A stretch of 64,000 nt of DNA from Cristatella mucedo (taxonomy: Eukaryota > Bryozoa > Phylactolaemata > Cristatellidae), in NCBI GenBank assembly GCA_009760855.2, contig WPIO01000367.1, forward strand, positions 1-64,000. Reading direction: 5' to 3'. Positions 10,511-23,289 of the stretch are shown one piece after another. Made by a program: the position numbers and the translations under genes. Below the pieces are notes generated by a model. That model worked only from the letters and a program-made list of their open reading frames with translations. It did no database searches and had not been told where the DNA came from. Every line of letters begins with the position of its first letter. The stretch's first letter is position 1.

Positions 10511-12052
10511 TCCCTTCCCCCCCTGCGATTGAGTAGGCGTGCTGAAATTGTACTTATGACGTGCAGTCTGGGTTTTTGGATTTTCGGCTTAGGGTTTTGT
10601 TGTTTGATATCACACGGCTTCAGCTTTTATGAGGCCCTGGCCGTAGATTATCGCTCGCACGATCGGTCCTAGCCGCTATAATTCAGATACCGCGTACGAT
10701 GGCTATCGGCAATAGTCTGGCCGATTTTAGCATGCAGCCGTTTCGTTGCCCTCTCACAGCGCTCTGTCGTCGAGCCCATCCACTTCTGCCGCACGAGGTT
10801 CATGTCCAGCTGCCAGCTCAGCTCAGCAGCCCGCTTTTATCGGGGAATCCAGGTCTCGCCGGAGGCCAACAAGGCGTACTCACTTCGTCCCTTTATTTTG
10901 CAAAGGTAGCCGCCGCTCGGGTTCCGGTTCCGGCCTCGCTAATCTGGCTGTCGGCCCAGCTGCGCTTCCTCCCTTCCTTCCTTTCCTTTCCTTTCCCTTC
11001 CTTTCCTTTCCTTCCTTTCCTCTCCTCCTTCCTTCCTCTACACCCTTCGCCGAGCTGCGCTTCCTCCTTCCTCTGCGCACACCCTTCGACGCGTCACCAA
11101 ATGCTAGCGCTCGCGACGTGCATTGCTGCGAGCGATCGCGGCGAAGGACCGGGGCTCTCGAGTCGCTACTGCTCCAGGGTCGTGACCCTAGCTCCACTGT
11201 CGCACCAGAGCGGGCGATAATAATAACTCGCGCCCCAGGAGAGCTGAAACGTCGCCGTCCTAGGTGCGTGCAACGCGTACGCGACTAGGAAAGAAGCGGT
11301 GGCCGACGATAATAGCGCGCCGTTCCTGCTGGACGTAGGGGCGCGGGCAGGCGTAATTCGATTGGACGTAGCCTCGAAGGCTGCGAACGACGAGCGGATT
11401 TAGTTTCGTTTTAAATCCCATTAAGTCGGGGAGGGGCATAGTGTAGCGTCTCATTCGGCGGAAGGCTTCGGGCTCTCTGCGAATGAGAGTTGACGGCAAA
11501 TTCTGAAACGGATTTGAGGTTGGCTAGAGGCAAGCCTAAATTACAGGAGTCGGATAAGTGTTAGTGGTGCAGGGCGAGGCCCGACGAGTAAGTACATGTT
11601 GAGTACGAGAAAGGACAGCACGAGTAAGCGTATTTCAGACAGGTCCGCCGGAGCGAGAGAACGGAATGACCTCTCTGTGAGCTACGCGACCTAGAAGTTG
11701 ATCGGTTGGGTAGGGAGGGGCTAGTGAAGACAGTCGCGGAGGAGCAGCGTACGACGTGTGGCTGCGTCAACGCTGTGCTTGCGATAGACAGTCTTGGCTG
11801 CAGAGTTTCGCACCGTCGGCGAGTAGCCTATTGCGCAGGCGGGAGGCCTCGGTGCTGGCGCACACGTTGCGTCCCTTCCTGTGCGCGTTTCCGGCACGTA
11901 CGCTACGGAGCAGCCACGTACAGCCTTCGCATTTGCATTCTACTCCACTCCCTTGCTGTTTTACGGGGTTATACAAGCGTGGAAATGCTGGGCTCAGTAG
12001 GCGGTCCTGAGGGTGCTATGCAAGACTGTAGATAGATACCTCACAAAAGATC

Positions 12053-12055
<3 letters not shown>
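10511..12055. other. unannotated GC-rich stretch
   Basis: It contains a dispersed repeat at about 10605-10735 that recurs near 27360-27490 (GGCCGTAGATTATCGC / GGCCGTAGTTTATCGC) and a CCTTT-type polypyrimidine run at 10966-11040. The open frames are not convincing as genes. Confidence 0.4.
10966..11040. repeat. polypyrimidine (CCTTT)n tract
   Basis: About 75 nt of almost pure C/T on +, in CTTTC/CCTT units. Confidence 0.9.

Positions 12056-12134
<79 letters not shown>
12056..12134. repeat. (GA)n microsatellite
   Basis: About 39 uninterrupted GA units. Confidence 0.97.
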
Positions 12135-12136
<2 letters not shown>

Positions 12137-12139
12137 CTT

Positions 12140-13545
12140 TGCGTGACCTCACTAGCTAGCATGTAGAAAACGATGACTTACGTGGCTTTATAAATTTTAG
12201 ATGGCGCCGATACAGAAATGGCAGACGACAATGAGAATTCCGAGATAGCCAAGCAAGCAGTAAAGCTTACTGCCGACCACGCATTGTTTGATTGTCTTGA
12301 TAAAGTAGCTGAGCTAAAGATAAACAATAGGTTCATTCGGAACATAACTTTAGGCGACAGGTTCGGGGCCGTCACAAAAATGAGCAAACTAAAATCAATT
12401 TTCTGCCGAGACCTTACACGGCTGCGAGTTTACTTGACCTAGAATATCGACTAGACCCTTTTGTGACTGCAAATCCCTTAAATAGCTGCCAGTCGTAGGT
12501 GGCACGCACAAATTTCTCATTTTCCCAAAGTCTTGTCTCGACTCAAGGAACGGACGGCGACCCAATTTTGCTTGACTTTCTGCCGCTCTGTGCCCAAGAA
12601 AGATAGGAGAAAATTGGTCAGCGGATCAAATGCATGAGACCGGTCTGCATTACAAATAAGAATACAAAATAACATACAAATAAGTACAAATAAATACAAA
12701 TAAGAAAAGAAGTATTGCTTTCAAGCAAATCATAGTTTCCTATTCGGAACATGTTCGACAAAGCTGCAGAATACTGGTCAGATGCAATCAGAATGGCAGC
12801 AAAGCCCAACCTAGCAGTCAGAAATTGCGTTCAAGCGAGAGTTGAAATCCTGCAAGATCCCGCTGCTGAAGATACTACGTTACCGATCTGCCGTACGTGG
12901 ACGATCATTCTAAAGATCCTAAAAGGCTGCGAAGATTTGGCTCATCGGTGAAGCTGTCTTGTAAATTCGTGGAGGAACTATCGTATAGAAAATGAACAAT
13001 CGTGTGGAATAGACCATGGGCTGCTACAGATTATAACATCACAGAATAGCAAACGCATTCGTGAAATCACACAGGTCCTAGTTGACCATACCCCGCGGGC
13101 ATGACGTCGATTTGAAGCTGGTGATGATGGAACAACCAAATTTTCGGCTCGCTGGAAGCCTTACGAGACTCGTCATTCCGGCATGTGTGGCAGCATTTCT
13201 TTAAGCGAGTTGCAAACGGCCCCAAAGGTACGGCGGCGGGCGAGGGTAGATTGGGACCGAAGTCATCGAGCAATAAAAGAAGCAACCATACAGCTGAGTC
13301 TGGTCACTTGCGAGCTTTTGAGATTTCATGAACTTGTCCACCTACACGGTCCTCGGAGTTAGTACGAATGTCCCAGGCTGTAACCGCAGCATGTGCCTTA
13401 CCAAAACTCCTGTTCACTTTCATGATGGCAAACCTTTACACCTTCCTTGTAGATGCCGCGTGACACATGTCACCCCTCAACACCTTTATGACCGCTGCTT
13501 ATCCGAGTGTGTCCATGCAGCCATTGTCACACAACTCGCGTAATA
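12140..13545. other. unassigned stretch with two coding-like segments
   Basis: On +, 12218-12442 (MADDNENSEIAKQAVKLTAD...) and 12751-12951 (MFDKAAEYWSDAIRMAAKP...) have a less skewed amino-acid make-up than neighbouring frames. I recognise no family. They could be decayed transposon ORFs or chance. Confidence 0.25.
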
Positions 13546-14590
13546 AATAATAATAATAATACAGTTGATATAGCCCTCTCAGAGAACTCAATCTATTTCT
13601 AGGCGCTTTACAATTGCTGCAAAGGAAGCACGATCGAATGGTTAGAGGTAGCATGCTTGATAAACAACAAGAATAACATGATTTGTGGTGACATGCACAG
13701 GGTCAACATGCAATTATGGTTAGTGGCAGAATGCACAGTGTCAGCACGCATAAACACATAAAAGACAAATCACAGGGACCCACTAAATGCTGTGATAAAT
13801 AGATGCGTTTTAGTTTCTTTTTAAATGTGGACAAGTCAGGATATGTCGTGACGCAGGTCGGGAGTAAGTTCGAGGCTTTGGGAGCATACGAACTAAATGC
13901 ACGATCTTCAAAGGATTTGAGATTTGTACGAGGTATTGGTAGACTGTTGGATTCCGAAAAGCAGGTGGTACGATGCTTGGCCTGGTGGGGAGTAGATCTC
14001 ATGGGCAGGCTGCAGCCAAAGAATAAAGGGACCTAAAAATGAGTGACAAAACCTTGAAGTCGATGCGTTGCTTGACTGGCAGCCAGTGCAGGTCGGCGAG
14101 AAGTGGTGTGATGTGGCAACTACGACGCTCGGAACAGACAAGCCTAGCTGCAGTTTTTCACCAGCTGTAAGCGCCTGAGTGCACAGGCCGGTAGACCGGC
14201 AAGTAGTGAGCTGCAGAATTCAAGACGGAATGTCACAAATGTATGGACGAATTCAAACGTGGTATCCCCTCGTCTAAAGAGGCCTAAATTTTAACAATGT
14301 AAAGTAGCTGAATGTAGACAGACTTGACTGTGGAGCTAATGTGGTCGTTACTTTGGAACAGGAACCTAGATTTCGTGCAGATTCGACAGGAGCTATGCTG
14401 GCAGAGCCGATATTGAGCATTATGTTTTCCATTTCTGAATGATCCTTGGTTTGCCCATAACTAGTAAGTTAGTTTTGTAATCGTTTAGTTTTAGAAAATT
14501 TGCTGCCATCCATGTGCTTACGTCATCAATACATTCAGCAAGAGAGTCGAGAGAATTCGACGTGCTGGAGGGCTGGGAGGGATCAAAGCA

Positions 14591-15939
14591 GGCAGCTTCT
14601 TTTGATACCATCGATCACAAAGTACTTCTAGAGCGCCTCTCATCTCGCCTGGGCATCACTGGCACTGCTCTGCAGTGGTTCAGGTCCTATCTCAGTGGGA
14701 GACTCCAGAGTGTTGACGTGAATGGACAAAGATCATCTGAAGTACCTCTAAAATATGGAGTACCTCAGGGCTCTGTGCTAGGTCCGGTCCTTTTCACCGT
14801 TTATACTCTCCCTCTCGCTGATGTGATTGCCAAGCACAATCTAGGCTTTCACTTCTATGCGGATGACACTCAGTTGTACCTTTGCTTTGATCCCTCCCAG
14901 CCTTCGAGCACCTCAAATTCTCTCAACTCACTTGCTGCATGCATTGATGACATCCGATCATGGATGGCAGCAAATTTTCTAAAACTAAACGATGATAAAA
15001 CTTACTAGTTATGGGCAAACCTAGTGTTATTCAGAAATTGGAAAGGCTGACTTTCAAAATTGGCTCTGCCAGCATATCTCCAGTTGCATCAGCTCGAAAT
15101 CTAGGTGTCATATTCCAAAGCGACCTCTCGTTAGACGACCACATCAGCTCCACAGTCAAATCAGCCTATTTTCAGCTTCATAACATTGCTAAAATTTGGG
15201 CTTGTTTCGATAAGGATACCACGTCCAAGTTGGTCCATGCATTCGTGACATCTCGTCTCGACTTCTGCAACTCACTGCTTACTGGCCTACCAGCATGTGC
15301 GATCAGGCGATTGCAGCTGGTGCAAAACTCTGCAGCTAGGCTTGTCTGTCGTGAGCGTCGCAGTTGCCACATTACTCCACTTCTCGCCGACCTGCACTGG
15401 TTACCAGTCAAGCAACGGATTGACTTCAAGGTTTTGTCGCTCACTTTTAGGTCTCTTCATTCTATGGCTCCAGCCTATCTTTCAGATACACTACCCCATC
15501 AGGCAAAGCATCGTACCACTCGCTTTTCGGAATCCAACAGTCTAGAAATACCTCGTACAAACCTTAAATCCTTTGGAGACCGTGCATTTAGCTCGTATGC
15601 TCCCACAGCCTGGAACTCCCTCCCGACCTGCATCAGAACATCCCCTGACCTGACCACATTTAAAAGAAACTTAAAAACATACCTATTTAGGACAGCATTT
15701 AGTGGGTCCTTGTGATTCGTCCTCGATGTGCTTATGCGTGCTGACGCTGTTCATGCTGCCACTAACCACATTTGCATGCTGACCCAGTGCATGTAACCCC
15801 TAACCATGTTATTCATTTTGTTTGTTTTTCAAGCATGATTTTACTTACTATTCTATTGCGTATCACTTTGCAGCAAATGTAAAGCGCCTAGAAAGAGATT
15901 AAGTTTATCAAGTGCAATATTATTATTATTATTATTATT
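14591..15939 (+). mobile_element. L2-A LINE (+), 5'-truncated, nested
   Basis: It begins inside RT motif A (FDTIDHKVLLERLSSRLG), runs through motif B (GVPQGSVLGP), motif C (FYADDTQLYL) and the C-terminus to FLRTAFSGSL-type residues near 15712, and ends with the 3' UTR and (ATT)n tail at 15917-15939. A 4-nt deletion near 15002 (DDKT|YLLVMG region) shifts the frame. Otherwise it is close to the best copy at 30918, so it is fairly recent. Confidence 0.93.
14592..15715 (+). pseudogene. L2-A reverse transcriptase fragment, one frameshift
   Basis: Frame one is open to 15008 (RT motifs A to D). Frame two is open from 15011 to 15715 (VIFQSDLSLDDHISSTVKSA to the C-terminal domain). The two frames abut at the 4-nt deletion relative to sister copies. 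The 5' truncation removes the endonuclease, so it cannot be active. Confidence 0.9.
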
Positions 15940-16010
15940 AAAGCAAAGCTACACCTGAGTGTCATCTGCATGGAAGTGAAAGCCTAGATTGTACTTGGCA
16001 ATCACATCGG

Positions 16011-16012
<2 letters not shown>

Positions 16013-16079
<67 letters not shown>
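16013..16079. repeat. (GA)n grown inside a LINE
   Basis: The pure GA run interrupts the L2-A sequence ACATCGGCAAGAG...AGTATAAAC at the exact place where other copies have a short purine patch (GAGGAAGAG, GAGGCAGAG). Confidence 0.93.
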
Positions 16080-16081
<2 letters not shown>

Positions 16082-16169
16082 AAACTGCATAAGGAACGGG
16101 ACCAACCACAGATCCCCGAGGTACCCCATATTTCAGAGGTTCCTCGGATGGTCGTTGTCCACATGCACG

Positions 16170-16755
16170 GTTTCCATCGTCTCTCTTGTCGTCGAGCCGC
16201 TCATCGCGAGGACCCCCATCGAGAGGACATGTCTTGATTGTTGCAAGAACGCGAAACCCAATCGAATAAGCTGCCGACCGACAACTCTGCCAAGTGAAAA
16301 CTTCTACCGACTGAAACCAACTGATCCGGCAAGCATTGTAGGCGCTCCAGCCCGACCGACCGAACGCTCGGCTACGTACTCGCCTCGACCGCACAGTGAC
16401 GCACTGCACTGCTCGATTTGGACAGCTCGAACTGTTCGTCAGGCTGACGGTTAAGACCGAGCATTGGCACGGAGCACGACGATTTCACGCGAAGTTAATC
16501 CCCAAATTTGACCGCGGCAATTCTCCCTGGCAATTCTCACGTTGTTTCGTAATCGCCTGTCAGCTGGTGGGAGGGGAGGCTCTGTCGGCGCCATGGTGTT
16601 AGTCCGGAGAACAGCCTCGGTTGACATTCCGATTCCCGGCAAGTCGACCGCAGGGATCAGCAGCCTGCTACCTGTGCATCTAGCTGCCACATCGGACCGA
16701 AGAATTTGTGCATGGGGGTCATGTGACCCAATCGTCGTGCCACACCTGCCAGTCT
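16170..16755. other. unannotated stretch
   Basis: No feature recognised. Confidence 0.35.
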
Positions 16756-17191
<436 letters not shown>

Positions 17192-17199
17192 TTCGTCTC

Positions 17200-17547
17200 C
17201 CTCGGGGCTGCCGACCGATGCCTGAGACCACTCGACACCTTTATGAGCGATTTATCATTCGATGACCGAGGTCGGGGGGGGGGGGAGGGGGGAGGTTCGA
17301 GGCCGCTGCTCATGCGCCTGCGTCGGTACAGCCATCGTCTCACTACTCACGTGGCTGCGGGATTTGCATCGTCGCTCTTTTCGCCGCCGCCGCACGCGAG
17401 TGCCCCCACGTACCACGTGAAGAAGTCGTGTTTGAGTTGGGAGCAGAGAGCTGCTGCGAGCAGCGCGGCGTACCGACGGGTTAGAGCTCTGTGGCCAGAG
17501 CTGAAATGTGGCTGGCTGACGGTAAAGCATCCCCGCTACGTAATTCC
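17200..17547 (+). other. SINE-like remnant and poly-G run
   Basis: GCGATTTATCATTCGATGACC and GAGGTCGGGGG resemble the SINE1 head, but a G-rich run (17273-17297) has expanded inside it and the B box is degraded (GGTTCGAGGCC). The rest is unassigned. Confidence 0.4.
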
Positions 17548-17660
17548 AGCTAAGCTCCGGCATATTCGATCGTGCTTCCTTTGCAGCAAATGTAAAGCGC
17601 CTACTGGGAGATTGGTTTATCTTTGGGGGCTGTAACGAACGTATTGGCATTTTTATTCTC
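17548..17660 (+). mobile_element. L2-A LINE 3' tail (+)
   Basis: TTCGATCGTGCTTCCTTTGC, AGCAAATGTAAAGCGCCTA, then GGGGGCTGTAACGAACG and a T-rich end. Confidence 0.75.
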
Positions 17661-19555
17661 TGCATGTGTTGCTACCGTGTCTACCGGCCCCGATACTTGG
17701 CGAGAACAGTTGTGTATATGTCGCACACTTTCCAAGACCCGACTAGCACTCCGAAACGACGGCACCAGCTAAAAAAAGCCGCATTATGGCGGATAATCAT
17801 TATTCGCCGCGATTGTGCAAGTATATGATAGTTATGGCCTAGGCTGGCAGTTGTGATTCAGGATTTGGCATTGGAATTGAAGCTGATTTGAGCTCTAGGC
17901 CGGAGAGCCATTGCTGTATGTCTTGGCTGCTGTTGAAGGCATGTAACCGTCCGCGGCTGTCAAATAGACTTGTCTACAGTACCTGCATACGGACTTGATA
18001 TGTTAAAGTATGAGCTCTCTTCTTCGTCGCTAGCCGTGCTAGTACGAGGCTTAGGCGTCACCAGTACTCCTCACGTCGGCTGAGACTAGAGCACCGTTAC
18101 GAGCTCTGCGTTGGCGGCCTGGTTCTGACCGGACATGGAAGGCACACAGCGAGCGTTTGAAACAGCTCTCGCGGAGCCCAGCCGACCGTGCGTTCTACGC
18201 TGCCACCTTACAAAATGCGGTCTATATGGAATGCGCGGAATGGACCCGGAGCCGCTGCTGATCAAGCAGCGATTGCCCCCCCCCCTGAGTAAAAACTTCG
18301 GAATAAGATTGAAGAATGTCGACGCTATTTTTGAGAGCGCTTAGTTACCTACTAATGCATGCACACACGGGGCCATTTCACGATTGCCACCGCTCCCAAG
18401 CAAATACGAGCTCACATGCAGGTACTGTAGTTTTGTGTTTCTTTGTGTGCACGCACGATCGTGGGGTTCGTTGGCACTTGGCCGGTGCGGGCAGACCGGT
18501 ATCGTCAGCCACTCCACTGTCGAACAGCTGGTGGATGTGGCCTGAGGGGGCGGACCGGTGCCCAGCTGGGGTCTGGCGGCTGTGGCTTAGACACAGGCCT
18601 GCTTTGTCCTCCCGCTAGCCCACGGGGATGAGCTGAGGCTGGGAGGGAGCGAAGGGAGTTGGAATGCCGGCGACGTAGGGGAGGACGGCAGTGTTTGGTG
18701 AGCGCTGTAGGCGCCTGCGAGAAAACACGTCTCTGTGCGCCAGCTTCGGCGTTCTGCCTGCTTTCGCGTACGTATGGCTGTTGGGAATGCATTATCCTAC
18801 AAGTACAGTTGCAAAAATACAGAGTAATGTGTACGCGCTATCCCAATGGGCTCATTCTTATTGGACGTTCGGTGGGCCGCCGCTCTGTCTGACGTTTAGC
18901 AGATTAGTTCTGCATATCGGCTACGCTAAGACGGAATGCGGCAAGGATATGCACGCGCCCGGTAAACGCCATGCTAGTTTACTAGGACTGCGTCGCCTTT
19001 GGGTTTGCACTGCTGCTCCCAAGCGCTAACCGCTTCCTCGCGGGTCGTTAGAATTAGAATTAGCGCGGCTCGGGGCTCGCCAGTCGGCGCCGGTAGTTGA
19101 GCAGTTCGTGCGTGGGCGCTGTCGGCTGCGGGGCTACGGAATGCCGCAAGAGTATGCAAATGCGATGCAAATGCTGCATCCTGTCGTGTAAGACACTGCT
19201 ATTTGAGCTCTCCCTGGCAGCATTCCAGCGCTGTAAGCGCTTCGTCTCGGCAACCTAGCGGTCGCTCGTAGTGCTCCCGTGAAGCCGCTCAAGCGACCTA
19301 GAAAAAAATGCTCGACCCGTGACTGAAAGGTCATGCGTCCGTCAAGATACGCCCAGACACATTTGCGGTGGGGAGTTAATTATACGGTTTCGATTCGAGT
19401 GCTGCCTCTCACAGGCCGAGTGCAGTTTCTGTCGCGGCGACGGCTGCCGGGTCTCACCTAACCGCCCGCCGCCGCGGGGTCCACAGGGGCAACGTCGTCA
19501 TCGTGTTCGCTCTGCCTCTTCTAGCCAGTGGATCTCTCCTTAAAATACATTAAAA
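17661..19555. other. unannotated stretch
   Basis: GC-rich with many short shadow frames. I find no splice-consistent exon, domain or repeat I know. Confidence 0.3.
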
Positions 19556-19559
19556 ACAA

Positions 19560-19705
19560 TTCGTTGGCATAATGGCCAAGGAGAACTTAAGTTTCCATCC
19601 AGGCGCTTGACATATGCCGCAGGGCTCGAGCCCACGACCGCGGTCATCAAATGCATTCACCTTGACCTCGGGTCATCCTAGGCGAGCACCGTGGACCCTG
19701 AAGTG
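19560..19705 (-). mobile_element. SINE1 (-)
   Basis: CCAGGCGCTTGACATATGCC, then the B-box complement GGGCTCGAGCCCACGACC and GGTCATCAAATGCATTCACC, in reverse order to the copy at 862. Confidence 0.8.
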
Positions 19706-20850
19706 GGGCATCGTACGACGCATTTACGCAGAGGATCAGCTGACCTCATCGTCCGAATCGGCGGAATTGCAAAAAGAAACTTTCCGGCCTGGCAGATATC
19801 TAGTCCTGGATCCCAGCTTGCTTCCGGCGACTAAGCGAGGAATAAGACTGGGTAATTTTCGCGGTAACTCTTTAAAGACTAGTCGGATGCAAGAAATTCA
19901 CTTTTTTTTATCGGTGGTCCATGGCAACGCCAAGATGCCATCAAGTGCTTCTATCTGTGCGTGCGGCATCGACAGAAGCTTCGGCCTTCGTCCTCTACTG
20001 AACGAAACTATGTTCCATCCGCATCTAACGCAGTGACCGCTCTTCAAAGTCGCCATGTTTGACAAAAAGTGAACAGCACACACATCGCCCCGCGAAACGG
20101 GGCTTTTGGAGACGGGCGGTTAGCTACTGCGCAGCCGTCGTCAGCTTCCGTCTATCTTCTTGCATCGTCGTGCTCACTACAGCGACTAAGCTCGCAGCAT
20201 TTAGTTGGCTCGCTGAATCGAGTTACGGCTTAGACTTTAAATTTCTCTCGCTATTTTCTCTTCCCCCTCCGAGCGCACGCAGCTAAAAGCTTCTTTCATT
20301 TCACGAAATTGAAGCAATTGACAATTGACCGAGGGGGGCCCTCCCCGCATAGCTCAGCGCCTCGCTATAGACGAGCCCAAGGTCAGAAGGCAGCGAGGCG
20401 CACAGACCGCTGCAGTTGAGGACCGAGGTGTAAGGGGCTCGAACCCCAGTCGCACATCTCGAACGTCTCGTGATTTGAACAAGAGATCGGACAGGCCAGC
20501 GGTATACTTGGGCACTTTAAGCAAGGATCCCCTTGACCGCTTCGCACGGGTTTTCTGGAATACCAGCTGAGGGCATTTTTGATGAGAAAATCTTTGCATG
20601 CGGCCACTTCTTTGATGTGAACTGGTGAGGAGATTGCATCTAGGACTATTGCTGTATGAGGGTGGATGAGGCTCGCGGCGTGGCAGTGGTCGGTGGTGCC
20701 GCTTCCGTAGGAGGCTTCCGCCCGTAGAGGGCTCCGACGTGATTATCCGACGCACCGGCTCAGATCTACGTGCCTGGTCGATCTTCGCCGCCAGCATACG
20801 GGGTAACTGTATGACTGCAGCTGCAGTCTGAAGCAGTTAACTAGACATTC
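19706..20850. other. unannotated stretch with a tRNA-like SINE remnant
   Basis: At about 20335-20480 (+) CATAGCTCAGCGCCTCG and GGGGCTCGAACCCCAGTCGC look like A and B boxes of a SINE head. No SINE1 tail follows. The rest is unassigned. Confidence 0.35.
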
Positions 20851-20854
20851 CTTA

Positions 20855-21075
20855 ACAATAATAACAATTATAATTTATTTTTTAAAGCACCCTAATAAAA
20901 CCAAATCTATACATAGGCACTTTAAAATTCGCTATAAGGTAAGCAAGAATCACAAGTTAGTGACAAGCTAGGCATCATGCTTAGACTAAACAAAGAAGAG
21001 CATATAAGCATCGCGTTAAACAAGAATGCAAAAGTACACAAGCAAACCCTAAGGGCAGCTGCTCGGTAAGACCGC
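20855..21075 (-). mobile_element. diverged L2 LINE 3' end (-)
   Basis: AATAATAACAATTATAA, then TTAAAGCACCCTAATAAAAC, CCAAATCTATACATAGGCAC: an eroded form of the L2-A tail and 3' UTR. Confidence 0.55.
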
Positions 21076-22545
21076 TAGTAGAGCTAATCACTCCACAGAG
21101 TCAGCATTGCTTAGGGTATACAACGACCTACTTAGGAATGCAGACATGGGTAGAGTGTCTCTGCTTGTTTTGCTTGATCTTTCGGTAGCTTTTGATACCA
21201 TCGATCACCAAGTTCTTCTAGAGCGCCTCTCATCTCGCCCGGGCATCACTGGCACTGCTCTGCAGTGGTTCAGGTCCTATCTCAGTGTGAGACTCCAGAG
21301 TATTGACGTGAATGGACAAAGATCATCTGAGATACCTCTGAAATATGGAGTACCTCAGGGCTTAGTGCTAGGTCCGGTTCTTTTCACGGTTTATACTCTG
21401 CCTCTTGCTGATGTGATTGCCAAGCACAATCTAGGCTTTCACTTCTATGCGGATGACACTCAGTTGTACCTTTGCTTTGATCCCTCCCAGCCTTCGAGCA
21501 CCTCAAATTCTCTCAACTCACTTGCTGCATGCATTGATGACATCCGATCATGGATGGCAGCAAATTTTCTAAAACTAAACGATTACAAAACTAACTTACT
21601 AGTTATGGGCAAACCCAGTGTGATTCAGAGATTGGAAAGGCTGTCTCTCAAAATTGGCTCTGCCAGTATATCCTGTCGAATCAGCTCGAAATCTAGGTGT
21701 CATATTGCAAAGCGACCTCTCGTTAGACGACCACATCAGCTCCACAGTCAAATCTGCCTATTTTCAGCTTCATAACATTGCTAAAATTTGGGCTTGTTTA
21801 GATAAGGATACCACGTCCAAGTTGGTCCATGCATTCGTGACATCTCGTCTCGACTTCTGCAACTCACTGCTTACTGGCCTACCAGCATGTGCGATCAGGC
21901 GATTGCAGCTGGTGCAAAACTCTGCAGCTAGGCTTGTCTGTCGTGAGCGTCGCAGTTGCCACATTACTCCACTTTTCTCCGACCTGCACTGGCTACCAGT
22001 CAAGCAACGGATTGACTTCAAGGTTTTGTCGCTCACTTTTAGGTCCCTTCATTCTATGGCTCCAGTCTATCTCTCCGTCATACTCCCCCATCAGGCCAAG
22101 CATTGTACCACTTGCTTTTCGAAATCCAACAGTCTACAAATACCTCATACAAGCCTTAAATCCTTTGGAGACCTTGCATTTAGTTCGTATGCTCCCAAAG
22201 CCTGGAACTCCCTCCCGACCTGCATCAGAACATCCCATGACCTGACCACATTTAAAAGGAACTTAAAAACACACCTATTTAGGACAGCATTTAGTGGGTC
22301 CATGTGATTCGTCTTTCACGTGCTTATGCGTGCTGACACTGTGCATGCTGCCACTAACCACATTTGCATGCTGACCCTGTGCATGTCACCCCTAACCATG
22401 TTATTCATTTTGTTTGTTTTTCAAGCATGATTTTACTTACCATTCAATTGCAGTTCCCCTTTGCAACAAATGTAAAGCGCCTAGAAAGAGATTAAGTTCT
22501 CTGAGGGCGCTTTATCAAGTACATTATTATTATTGTTATTATTAG
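21076..22545 (+). mobile_element. L2-A LINE (+), 5'-truncated
   Basis: It starts in the RT region (AGAGCTAATCACTCCACAG), contains motifs A (SVAFDTIDH), B (GVPQGLVLGP, with the usual Ser replaced by Leu) and C (FYADDTQLYL) and the full C-terminus to 22307, then the 3' UTR with GGGCGCTTTATCAAGTAC and an (ATT)n tail. Confidence 0.93.
21107..22307 (+). pseudogene. L2-A reverse transcriptase fragment, one frameshift
   Basis: The first frame (21107-21775) covers RT motifs A to D and the second (21654-22307) the C-terminal domain. A 2-nt loss near 21670 relative to sister copies (GCCAGTATATCCTGTCG) separates them. No endonuclease is present. Confidence 0.88.
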
Positions 22546-22727
22546 TAGTAACGTGGGCTGAAGTGTTCGAAAGCATCCACGAATGTCCAGTGAAAGCAAC
22601 CACACATTCACGAATAAGGACGTTCACTGGAGCGAAGGTAAAGCTGACCCAAACTGAGTCTTCGGAGGAAAGATGATTACTTCGAAAGGGGTGGCTGTCA
22701 CTTGAACTAAGCACGGTCATCGAAGGT

Positions 22728-22850
22728 AGAGACAGAATCTAGATGCGAATTCCAGGCTTCATGTGCATACAAACTTAAGGTCCGATCACCAGAAGATTTT
22801 AAGTTAGTGCTTAGTAGCTTTAGCGTACTTGAGTGCTGGGTCCCAACGCA
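22728..22850 (-). mobile_element. old L2-A fragment (-)
   Basis: TTCCAGGCTTCATGTGCATAC and AAGGTCCGATCACCAGAAGA match the C-terminal FGDRAFSSYAPKAWNS region at reduced identity. Confidence 0.55.
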
Positions 22851-23034
22851 TAGCAAAAAGACCATAATTCCTTTTCTCTTAACTTGGAATTAGATCCACA
22901 CAATTTTACGAATAGAATGACACTGAGGTGCCGCAATTAATAAGACGGTGCGCTTCGATCGCCCGAGGATTTAGAGTGCAGATTCGGTCCAAGATGGCTA
23001 ACTAACTCTTACCTTAGAATTTCGTAGGCTTGCT

Positions 23035-23205
23035 ATAATTAATAAATAAATACTAGCTGATTAAACAGCCTCATTTGTATAGCGGCAGAAGAGCCTTATC
23101 GGCACTGCTTGCAGTTGGCAATACAGAATTGTCTACTGCAGGATTCGAACCCACGACCTCGTTCGTGAAGAGCGAGTACCTTAACTCTTAGCTATCACGG
23201 CCCGT
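23035..23205 (-). mobile_element. SINE2 (-)
   Basis: AATACTAGCTGATTAAACAG (tail), GTATAGCGGCAGAAGAGCC, GGATTCGAACCCACGACC (B-box complement), and GCTATCACGGCC at the head end. Confidence 0.88.
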
Positions 23206-23289
23206 GGAAAGGGAACTTAAGAAAATTTCTCCAGCTAGCTGCCTTAGCTCAAGAGATAGACACAAGTCTAAGCAAATTGAATAAATACA

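Larger units (their letters stand above)
13546..16165 (-). mobile_element. L2-A LINE (-) split by an antisense L2-A insertion
   Basis: The left part, 13546-14590, runs from the (TAA)n tail up to the RT region on -. The right part, 15940-16165, continues it in register (AAAGCAAAGCTACACCTGAGTGTC ...). Between them lies a + strand L2-A (14591-15939). AAAGCA occurs at 14585-14590 and 15940-15945, the likely target duplication. The host copy is diverged and carries a (GA)n expansion at 16013-16079. Confidence 0.9.

Noticed and set aside
13546-15939. Twin-priming (5' inversion) of one L2-A
   Set aside because: Both orientations have their own 3' tail, and the outer copy resumes beyond the + copy, so it is a nested insertion.
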